12,337 nt of DNA from positions 1-12,337 of the forward strand of contig CAYVLC010000079.1 in assembly GCA_964452155.1 (NCBI GenBank), written 5' to 3'. How positions within the stretch are numbered: position 1 is the first letter of the stretch; every line of letters starts with the position of its first letter. Source of the DNA: UBA2632 sp964452155. Lineage in GTDB: Bacteria > Bacteroidota > Bacteroidia > Bacteroidales > Dysgonomonadaceae. Both the position numbers and the translations under genes were made by a program. Positions 1-5,487 of the stretch are shown here, in pieces. The notes beneath the pieces are model-generated. The model was not told the origin of the DNA and did no database searches. It worked only from the letters and a program-made list of their open reading frames with translations.

Positions 1-388
1 GTGCTGCATTTCTATCATAATAATGACTGGGTTTATGATTCATAGAGGAGTATGTGTTTCAATTTTGAAAATTATAGTTTAGTAGAAAAATCATATCACA
101 CATTATTTTTATGGCCTATGAAGATTAAGAGTATTTTTAATTGATAAAAGATACAACAAAGCTCTTTTTTTTATGTAACACAATATCTAAAAATCTCTTA
201 TTGTCTCTCTTACTTACTAATTCTAACGTAGTGACATCCTAAATGTTCAGATATAATGGCACCTAAAAAATCTACAATGCGCTTGGTCTATAACTTTCAA
301 TTACAATAAGCACAAAAACAAATGGTAAAAAAGATATTTTCTCACCCAAATAGCCCTTTTTTGAGGCAGGCAGCCTCTATACACTATT
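1..388. other. AT-rich stretch with no supportable gene
   Basis: I see no convincing gene here. The first 45 bases are open on the + strand (14 codons then TAG). On the - strand an ATG at 43 opens a frame running off the left edge (begins MNHKPSHYYD). Either could be the tip of a neighbouring gene, but 14 codons are too few to decide. The rest has stops in all frames apart from very short ORFs. A GC-rich 5-bp inverted repeat lies at 363-377, just beyond the stop of the PRC-barrel gene, but it lacks a T-tract on either strand. Confidence 0.5.
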
Positions 389-1165
389 TTATATTATGGG
401 TAAGTTATCATTAAATTCGTCTGTCCAATAACCCTTTTTGTTATAGTGTTGATGCAACTGCTCTTCATAATTGCGGGTAACAAATAAATCGTCAGAATAC
501 TCGGGTGCTTGTTTTATCCTCTCTTTTGTTAGATTGACATACACCCTAGATTCTTCCCAACTAAGTTTATTCACCCAACTAGGCGAAATTAAAACCTTTT
601 TACCTCCCCACCAATTCTTAGTGTCAATTATTAAATAACGAATAGCCCATGTTTCATCATCAATAATAAAATCCTCAACATGGCCTATTGCTCCATCTTT
701 GGCTTCAATATGGTGTCCTGTCACATCATTAGTACTTCGTAGATGTGGGTCCCAAGACTGTTCTTCTTTTTTTTGTTGGTGCTCTAGCAATTCATTGTTA
801 TCACGTAATAAGAATGGAGAAGCTCCCCATAAAAGCTCGCCGTGCCAATAAGTGGGATAACCATAATAGCTAAAAAAGGCGTTTTCGTATTGTCGAGACA
901 CAGGCTTGTCTGTTTCGAGCGAAGGGCTATCTTCTATTTGCTTCTCAGATAAATTAACACTTATACTCTCTTCCTCCTTATTGATAGCTACCAATGAGTA
1001 TGGAGACAAAAGAACTTGTCTTCCTGAGAGCCAATTCCCAGTGTCTGCAACAAGATATCTAATAGCCCAGTGCCTATCATCAAAATAAAACTCATCAACT
1101 CTACCAATTGTTCCATTTAATCCTTTTAATTTGTATTTTCCTAATGTTTTTGCTTTAGATAACAT
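389..1165 (-). CDS. PRC-barrel domain protein with two PRC repeats
   Basis: A 258-residue, probably cytoplasmic protein built from two PRC-barrel-like repeats at about residues 7-80 and 143-222. Both repeats carry the same signature: a G-x-I-G-x-V turn, an acidic F-x-x-D-D, then WAIRYL, an (A/I)DT-x-NW segment and a (V)L(L/I)SP strand. Between them is an aromatic Y/W-rich segment (YYGYPTYW, 100-107). PRC barrels are small beta folds found in the photosynthetic reaction-centre H subunit and RimM; stand-alone bacterial versions are often stress-associated, but their ligands are mostly unknown. I chose the ATG at 1165. The frame stays open upstream to 1300, but that 45-residue extension is cysteine-rich, unlike the family, and the 1165 start follows an A-rich leader and a typical MLxxAKxLxxYK opening. 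No canonical terminator follows. Function beyond the fold is not predictable. Confidence 0.9.
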   Translation of the reverse strand: MLSKAKTLGKYKLKGLNGTIGRVDEFYFDDRHWAIRYLVADTGNWLSGRQVLLSPYSLVAINKEEESISVNLSEKQIEDSPSLETDKPVSRQYENAFFSYYGYPTYWHGELLWGASPFLLRDNNELLEHQQKKEEQSWDPHLRSTNDVTGHHIEAKDGAIGHVEDFIIDDETWAIRYLIIDTKNWWGGKKVLISPSWVNKLSWEESRVYVNLTKERIKQAPEYSDDLFVTRNYEEQLHQHYNKKGYWTDEFNDNLPII

Positions 1166-1173
1166 AATTCTTA

Positions 1174-1185
1174 TTTTTATTAGTT
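1174..1185 (-). promoter_or_regulatory. A-rich translation leader AACTAATAAAAA
   Basis: Read on the - strand, this 12-base element sits 8 bases before the ATG at 1165. The identical 12-mer lies 10 bases before the DUF4492 start (11178-11189). There is no Shine-Dalgarno sequence. The A-rich leader supports the chosen start of the PRC-barrel gene over the longer open frame, and is typical of Bacteroidota translation starts. Confidence 0.4.
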
Positions 1186-1515
1186 CATAATCATGCACTA
1201 TTACTTTAGTAGTACATCTCATTTGATGCTGCATATTGTTTAAAAGACAGTTTTTATTACAATAACAGCAGTACCTTCTAATTTTAACTGCTACACACAA
1301 TCTTGTTTATTGAAGTAACAAATTACAATTGAGGTTTTTATATTAAACAAGTCTATCGTTCCTATTGTTTTGGTAAGGCCGCAAAGATTAATTAAATGAC
1401 CAGTTTCTTAAATGATTTGTCTAACCAAAATTAAACAATAAATAATATTTGTTGTATATATTTTATTTATGAAGAACTTTACTGCTATTTAGTGTGTTTA
1501 AGAAGAGCTTCAATT

Positions 1516-1956
1516 ATGAACCAATTAAAACAAAAGCGTTATTGGAAAATGAAAAAGCTACAATGTTTTTTAGAAAAATGGGTTAATCAAAAGGTGTACG
1601 AAACCGAAGAAGAAGGTATCTACCAGATATACGCAGGGGTTTCTAAAAATGGTGTCGAAGCTGATTTTTCTAGACATGGCTTTAATCTATATTTTGGAAA
1701 AGATAAAATGCTCACAAAAGATTTCCATGAATATGGGTTTACTACGGTTGATTCTTTTAAAAGAGCTGCAATATTATATTTATACTATACCTCCAAAATT
1801 AGTGCTCAAAAAATAGTTAGCGATCATATTGTAAACGCTATACGGAAAGGAAAACCATTAGAATATACTCATCTCGATAAATATATATGGGAGGCTAAAT
1901 CTCAAGATTGTCCAGAAAAATGGTCTGTGTACATAGATTTAAGAGAATTGGAATAA
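1516..1956 (+). CDS. Uncharacterised 146-residue protein
   Basis: I do not recognise this protein. From the ATG at 1516 it is 146 residues, soluble-looking, with no signal peptide or membrane segment. The N-terminus is strongly basic (K/R-rich, first 20 residues). The middle has alternating hydrophobic and aromatic residues suggesting beta strands (IYQIYAGVSK, GFNLYFGKDK), followed by a probable helix (VDSFKRAAILYLYYTSK). The C-terminus ends in WSVYIDLRELE. The frame is open further upstream to a GTG at 1492, but that start is less likely; ATG 1516 has a purine-rich AAGAAGAG about 8-15 bases before it. Another in-frame ATG at 1549 is possible. It is monocistronic, flanked by divergent and convergent neighbours, and ends at a strong hairpin terminator 9 bases downstream, which supports it being a real expressed gene. 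Confidence 0.7.
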   Translation: MNQLKQKRYWKMKKLQCFLEKWVNQKVYETEEEGIYQIYAGVSKNGVEADFSRHGFNLYFGKDKMLTKDFHEYGFTTVDSFKRAAILYLYYTSKISAQKIVSDHIVNAIRKGKPLEYTHLDKYIWEAKSQDCPEKWSVYIDLRELE

Positions 1957-1965
1957 AGAAATGAT

Positions 1966-2002
1966 AAAAAACAGGTTGCACAAAAAAGACAACCTGTTTT
2001 TT
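1966..2002. terminator. Bidirectional intrinsic terminator
   Basis: Perfect 13-bp stem: left arm 1966-1978 (AAAAAACAGGTTG), 11-base loop, right arm 1990-2002, followed by one more T. The A-tract and T-tract flanking the CAGGTTG/CAACCTG core make it work as a terminator in both directions. It would stop the rightward gene ending at 1956 and the leftward microprotein gene ending at 2026. Confidence 0.9.
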
Positions 2003-2025
2003 TACTTGTAACCCTAAAAGATTAC

Positions 2026-2136
2026 TTATTTCTTTTTTGTACTTTTAGTGTCTTTGCTTTTTTTGTCATTTTCTTTTTTGTTAGGCTCTACTTTTTTTGT
2101 TTTTGAATCTTTACTCTTGTCATCTTTCTTTTCCAT
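2026..2136 (-). CDS. Lysine-rich 36-residue microprotein
   Basis: A short ORF of 36 codons, opening MEKKDDKSKD and ending KSTKKK. About half the residues are lysine; almost all the rest are Asp, Glu, Ser, Thr and Asn, with one Val and one Pro, so it should be disordered, basic and soluble. It contains an imperfect repeat: DKSKDSKTKK (residues 6-15) and DKKSKDTKSTKK (24-35). The ATG follows an A-rich leader (AACTAAAAAGTT) closely resembling that of ku, and the ORF is followed by the bidirectional terminator at 1966-2002, so a translated gene is plausible. Low-complexity A-rich DNA could give such a frame by chance, which is the main doubt. A nucleic-acid-binding role like histone-tail-like bacterial peptides is only a guess from composition. 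Confidence 0.55.
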   Translation of the reverse strand: MEKKDDKSKDSKTKKVEPNKKENDKKSKDTKSTKKK

Positions 2137-2278
2137 AACTTTTTAGTTTTAAAGATTTAAAATAGAACTAAATAAATAAGACCTTATTCAGCATATAAAC
2201 AAAAAATATTCAGTTTTTGTTTTTCCATAATAATAAAATAGATAGAATTTTTCTCATCAGTCTATATCGTCAACTTAT

Positions 2279-2309
2279 TGCTAACAATTAATTAGTTGAT
2301 CAGTTAGCA
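2279..2309. repeat. 7-bp inverted repeat in intergenic DNA
   Basis: TGCTAAC (2279-2285) and GTTAGCA (2303-2309) are perfect inverted arms separated by 17 AT-rich bases. It lies in the gap between the microprotein start (2136) and the YqaE stop (2397). No T-tract follows, so it is not a terminator; it could be an operator or a chance palindrome. The rest of this 260-base gap shows no gene. Confidence 0.3.
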
Positions 2310-2367
2310 TCATTTTTATAAATGTATTATTCAAATGATCTTACCATAAAAGTATAGCTATAAGAAG

Positions 2368-2391
2368 AAAAACAAGAAAGCACTTGTTTTT
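2368..2391 (-). terminator. Intrinsic terminator after YqaE-family gene
   Basis: Perfect 9-bp stem AAAAACAAG (2368-2376) and CTTGTTTTT (2383-2391) with a 6-base loop, 5 bases past the stop of the leftward YqaE-family gene. On the - strand the second arm ends in TTTTTCTTCTT, giving a U-rich tail. It is AT-rich and weaker than the other terminators here, but its position suits the end of the three-gene membrane-protein run. Confidence 0.6.
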
Positions 2392-2396
2392 AGTAA

Positions 2397-2552
2397 CTAC
2401 CTGTCGTTGACCAATAAGGCATGTATAACCCCCGGAATCCATCCTATAATGGTAAGAAGCAAATTAAGTAAAAATGCACCACCAAATCCCCTTTTCATTA
2501 AAACTGCGACGGGTGGTAGTAAAATGCTTAATAAAATTGTTGTTAGTGACAT
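2397..2552 (-). CDS. YqaE/Pmp3-family small membrane protein
   Basis: A 51-residue hydrophobic protein of the YqaE/Pmp3 (UPF0057) family. It has two membrane helices: residues 4-18, containing the family PPVAV motif (LLPPVAVLMKRG, 11-22), and about 26-47, with LLLTIIGWIPGVIHAL (31-46), the hallmark second-helix sequence. Length matches the family's roughly 50 residues. Pmp3 homologues in yeast and plants are small plasma-membrane proteins induced by salt, cold or membrane stress and affect membrane potential; bacterial members are often stress-regulated but their mechanism is unclear. It starts 28 bases downstream of the stop of the four-helix membrane protein gene on the same strand, so co-transcription is likely, and it is followed by a hairpin terminator. 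Confidence 0.93.
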   Translation of the reverse strand: MSLTTILLSILLPPVAVLMKRGFGGAFLLNLLLTIIGWIPGVIHALLVNDR

Positions 2553-2580
2553 ATATTTATAGTTTAGGTTATTAATATCT

Positions 2581-3624
2581 TTAATCTTCTACAACATCTT
2601 CAATAATCTCTTTTTCTCTCTCTTCTTCAACTGACAAAAATGGTGCTCCAGTAGCACCCCCTAGAAATGCTGCCAATGCACCCAATAAGAGAATAAAAAA
2701 TAGATATATACTTGTCTTACCCACAGCATCAGCAACCTCTTCGCTCGCTTTTAGAGCTTTCGTTTTTGCAGTGGCATAAAGTTGTTTTGCTTTCTCAACT
2801 GCTTCGTCAAGATTCCTTTCCCATTTGGCTACAACACCTTCAATTTGTTCTTCTGTCAAATCAGTATTATTGACTAAATAAGCTTTTAGCTCCTCCCCAT
2901 TTATATAGTTTCCGTCTCCCTCTACGGTGATATCTAAATTACCTTCGTCATCAAGATTTACATCAATATCATTCACAAATTCCGATATTGCATTCTTCAG
3001 ATTTAAATCCTTAATGGCTCTCGATGTTTCAGACTGCAACTCATTTATACCTCTTTGTGTACGCTCTTTTGTATCTCCAGGAACTATATTGTAGTTCTCG
3101 GCTGTTTGAATGACTTGAAACATCTCTTGCTTTATACTCTCGAATGAAGAAAATGCTCCTTCTTCCGATTGCTTTTGCTTGTCGTTTAAATTTACCACTA
3201 CTTCTTTTGCGCTATTGCTCCCAAAAATTGATGATACAAGCGATCCCATGCCACTTATAGCGCTTCCAGCTATTGAAGTGAACACAAAAACAGACACTAC
3301 AAGATAAACACCCCACGACAAAAAACCATGTATGCCTCCATCCGCAGAGGAGGGCAAACCGGCGGTTCTAGCAGCCACTAAACCACCCACAAAAAGAGCA
3401 GCCAAATTTGATATTACCCACCAAATGAGGGTGGCTAAGCCCAATCCTTGGAATGGCTGTGTATCTGTAAATGGATTAATAGAAGTGAGACCTATTCCCC
3501 ACCCCAAAAGATTAAGCAAAAAGGCGATAGAAAAAGCTGTTAAAGCTCCAGCTAAAATAGCACCCCAAGATAACCTCGAGAATCTTTTTCTAAAATTGTT
3601 GCGATTGGTATAAAATGTTTTCAT
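2581..3624 (-). CDS. Four-helix membrane protein with large soluble insert
   Basis: A 347-residue protein of unknown function. It has three N-terminal membrane helices (about 19-45, 63-88 and 99-135), rich in glycine and opening with SRLSWGAILAGAL. A soluble, mostly charged region (136-303) follows, then a fourth glycine-rich helix (about 305-329, LLLGALAAFLGGATG) and an acidic tail (EEEREKEIIEDVVED). The insert has a predicted helical part (160-215), a short Asp-rich, beta-like stretch (DVNLDDEGNLDITVEG) and a long helix (254-300) with TEEQIEGVVAKW. This layout resembles a broad family of uncharacterised proteins, some labelled 'PhnA-like' or YrzE-like; I recall that family only loosely. It lies 66 bases after the DUF421 gene and 28 before YqaE, with no clear promoter between, suggesting an operon. 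A membrane-stress role is inferred from neighbours only. Confidence 0.85.
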   Translation of the reverse strand: MKTFYTNRNNFRKRFSRLSWGAILAGALTAFSIAFLLNLLGWGIGLTSINPFTDTQPFQGLGLATLIWWVISNLAALFVGGLVAARTAGLPSSADGGIHGFLSWGVYLVVSVFVFTSIAGSAISGMGSLVSSIFGSNSAKEVVVNLNDKQKQSEEGAFSSFESIKQEMFQVIQTAENYNIVPGDTKERTQRGINELQSETSRAIKDLNLKNAISEFVNDIDVNLDDEGNLDITVEGDGNYINGEELKAYLVNNTDLTEEQIEGVVAKWERNLDEAVEKAKQLYATAKTKALKASEEVADAVGKTSIYLFFILLLGALAAFLGGATGAPFLSVEEEREKEIIEDVVED

Positions 3625-3690
3625 AAAAAGTGATTTTATTATTGTTGTTAATACTTATGACATGCAACTTAAGAACCAAGTCACAATTAT

Positions 3691-4233
3691 TTATTTCGAT
3701 ATTTCGTCAGGAATGCCTCTTACTCCTTTCAAAACATCTTTTAATTGTATATCCTTTTTAGATGAATGAAGTACAGACATATCACCAGTAGTTTCTAATA
3801 CTACTGCAAGCACTTCATCAAAATTATGTGCATTGGCTTCACGAAGTTTAGCTATTAACTCATCTCTACTTATATTGGCTTTAGCAAGGTTTTTATCTAA
3901 TATTTTTCCGTAATACATTAAAATGATGGGTTCGTTAGATAATAATTTTCTTAGGTAATCTGATTTTCTTGCTAAGAAAGAGAAAATGGATTGAAAAGTG
4001 ACAACTCCAGCTAGGGCTAAAGCTCCTTTTAGAATAGACTGATCGGGATGCATCACTACAGTGGCTAAAATAGAACCAATAGCTATAGTTGATGCAAAAT
4101 CGATGTTAGACATTTTAGCAAATGTACGCAATCCCGATATACGAGTTATTATGATAACAAGAATAAAAATGGCTAGTACCGTAACCAATACTTTCTGTAT
4201 AATAGGCAGTGTTGCGAATATCCAATTTTCCAT
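3691..4233 (-). CDS. DUF421 / YetF-family membrane protein
   Basis: A 180-residue protein with three membrane helices (about 12-32, 43-62, 67-87) followed by a cytoplasmic alpha/beta domain. The family motif is clear: G-L-R-T-F-A-K-M-S-x-x-D-F (34-46), then TIAIGSILATVV. The C-terminal DUF421 domain includes EPIILMYYGKILDKNL (101-116), the helix SRDELIAKLREANAHNFDEV and AVVLETTGDMSVL. Length is near that of single-domain members. In Bacillus, YetF-type proteins associate with spore germination or membrane processes; in Bacteroidota the function is unknown. It is the first gene of a leftward run with the four-helix protein (66-base gap) and YqaE. The 433-base divergent region towards ku should hold its promoter, but I found no good CAAAnnTA element on this strand. 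Confidence 0.9.
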   Translation of the reverse strand: MENWIFATLPIIQKVLVTVLAIFILVIIITRISGLRTFAKMSNIDFASTIAIGSILATVVMHPDQSILKGALALAGVVTFQSIFSFLARKSDYLRKLLSNEPIILMYYGKILDKNLAKANISRDELIAKLREANAHNFDEVLAVVLETTGDMSVLHSSKKDIQLKDVLKGVRGIPDEISK

Positions 4234-4531
4234 AAATTTTATTTACAGGCTCCATTTTATAAGAATTTTACTACACACTCAAAAGAAAAACTATTTTAAA
4301 ATTAAGTTCTATTATTTCTTTTATTTAAACTCGCTTTTGCATTGTCACTTATAAGTAATATAACAATAAATACTTTTTAAAACCTATAATATCTTCTATT
4401 AAGTATTTGAATACCTGTAATCTAAAAACAAACTACTCAATTTTATGTTCAGTAAAATCAAGGTTTTCACATCTTATCATTCTATGTAAAATATTTTTAA
4501 GAGTCTTTTAAAATCTCTATTAAATATTTTA

Positions 4532-4562
4532 TTTCTAAGTAAATTATCAAAGTATAGCTTTG
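4532..4562 (+). promoter_or_regulatory. Candidate ku-ligD promoter, Bacteroidota type
   Basis: A -7 element TAGCTTTG (4555-4562) fits the Bacteroidota consensus TAnnTTTG exactly. TTTC at 4532-4535 is one mismatch from the -33 TTTG, with a 19-base spacer, which is normal. It implies a start near 4570 and a leader of about 100 bases before ku. A weaker alternative lies about 50 bases downstream. Confidence 0.4.
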
Positions 4563-4564
4563 AT
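4546..4564. repeat. Inverted repeat overlapping the ku promoter
   Basis: ATCAAAG (4546-4552) and CTTTGAT (4558-4564) form perfect 7-bp inverted arms around a 5-base centre. The right arm covers most of the predicted -7 element, so a bound regulator would block or alter RNA polymerase there. It could be an operator; with this AT content a chance palindrome is possible. Confidence 0.4.
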
Positions 4565-4666
4565 TATCAGAGAAAACAAACACTTTATATCAACATGCGA
4601 ACCTTCCTACATTTTACAATGTTATAGCGTATATAATAGCGTAACAATCAAATAAAAACTAAAATT

Positions 4667-5440
4667 ATGAAAGCTATTTGGAACGGTGCCATTGGATTTG
4701 GCTTGGTGAATATCCCCATTAAAATGTATTCTGCTACAGAGAGCAGTACGCTTGATTTAGATATGCTTGACAAAAACGACCACAGCAACATTCAATACAA
4801 AAGAGTAAACGAGAAAACAGGAAAGGAGGTTCTCTGGGATAATATTGTAAAAGGCTACAAAATAGACGATGACTATATTGTTTTAGAAGATGAAGATTTT
4901 GAAGCTGCAAGTCCCGAAAAAAGTAAAATGCTTTCAATAGAACAATTTGTGAAAGAAGAGGAGATAGAAAGTGTCTATTTTGAAACTCCTTATTTTTTGG
5001 AACCTCAAAAAAACGGTGAAAATGCATATACATTACTTTATAAAGCACTAAAAAAAACGGGTATGGTGGGTGTAGGTACTTTTGTGATGCGAACCAAAGA
5101 AAACCTCTGTGTAATAAAACCCTTCAAAGATATTCTTATTGTCAATAAAATTCGTTTTCCTGAAGATTTGCGTAGCTACGACGAACTAAAAATACCCAAA
5201 AAAACCATCAAAGAAGGAGAGCTTAAGATGGCTATTGCATTGATTGAACAAACCACAGAAAAGTTTAACCCCGAAAGATATGTCGATACTTATAAGGAAG
5301 ATTTATTAAAAATAATAGAGCAAAAATCAAAAGGCGAAAAAACCAAAACAACCCCTGCAGAGGTAAAGTCTGAAAAAACTGTTGATCTAATGGCTCAATT
5401 AAAAGCCAGTTTAGAGAAATCAAGGAAAAAAGTTTCATAA
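4667..5440 (+). CDS. ku: Ku, non-homologous end-joining DNA-end-binding protein
   Basis: A 257-residue bacterial Ku protein. It forms a ring-shaped homodimer that threads onto broken double-strand DNA ends, protects them and recruits the LigD ligase. The opening MKAIWNGAIGFGLVNIPIKMYSA is the standard bacterial Ku beta-barrel start. The dimer and DNA-binding core runs to about residue 215 (including PYFLEPQKNGENAYTLLYKAL and FVMRTKENLCVIKP). The C-terminus is lysine-rich, with the VDLMAQLKASLEKS segment (about 241-254) of the kind implicated in LigD contact. Length is near that of short bacterial Kus. The ATG start follows an A-rich leader (AAAAACTAAAATT). It lies 47 bases before ligD on the same strand, a classic two-gene operon. 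Repair by this route is mutagenic and matters mainly when no sister chromosome is available, such as in stationary or desiccated cells. Confidence 0.97.
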   Translation: MKAIWNGAIGFGLVNIPIKMYSATESSTLDLDMLDKNDHSNIQYKRVNEKTGKEVLWDNIVKGYKIDDDYIVLEDEDFEAASPEKSKMLSIEQFVKEEEIESVYFETPYFLEPQKNGENAYTLLYKALKKTGMVGVGTFVMRTKENLCVIKPFKDILIVNKIRFPEDLRSYDELKIPKKTIKEGELKMAIALIEQTTEKFNPERYVDTYKEDLLKIIEQKSKGEKTKTTPAEVKSEKTVDLMAQLKASLEKSRKKVS

Positions 5441-5487
5441 CATTATTGGAAAAAACTAATCTGATTATCACAACTAAATCTAAGATT

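Larger units (their letters stand above)
4234..4666. other. Long AT-rich divergent intergenic region upstream of ku
   Basis: This 433-base stretch separates the leftward DUF421 gene from the rightward ku-ligD pair. No gene is supported in either direction. It holds a candidate promoter with an overlapping inverted repeat (4532-4564), a weaker alternative promoter (TTTA at 4584-4587, 20 bases, TACATTTT at 4608-4615) and an 8-bp direct repeat ATAGCGTA (4624-4631 and 4636-4643) shortly before the ku start. The rest is low-complexity AT. Confidence 0.6.

Noticed and set aside
1..45. Partial genes at the left edge on either strand
   Set aside because: Only 14 codons are visible in each, with no motif to choose between them.
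363..377. GAGGC/GCCTC hairpin after the PRC-barrel gene as a terminator
   Set aside because: The stem is only 5 bp, and on the gene's strand it is followed by As, not Ts.
1166..1300. N-terminal 45-residue, cysteine-rich extension of the PRC-barrel frame
   Set aside because: The composition is unlike the family, the ATG at 1165 has an A-rich leader and the usual family start, and the extra codons look like untranslated leader.
1416..1451. Promoter for the 146-residue orphan gene (TTTG at 1416, AATATTTG at 1444)
   Set aside because: The spacer is 24 bases, too long, and the -7 element has a mismatch; the true promoter is unclear.
4061..4354. Rightward ORF opposite the DUF421 gene
   Set aside because: It is an antisense shadow of a clear family member and its tail runs into low-complexity intergenic DNA.
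4395..4529. Imperfect direct repeat TCTATTAAnTATTT (4395-4408 and 4516-4529)
   Set aside because: It consists almost entirely of A and T in low-complexity DNA; chance is the simpler explanation.
5446..5487. Upstream TTG start for ligD
   Set aside because: The ATG at 5488 gives the typical MGLKEYNxKR start and aligns the catalytic residues with P. aeruginosa LigD at a constant offset; the 14 extra residues have no family support.
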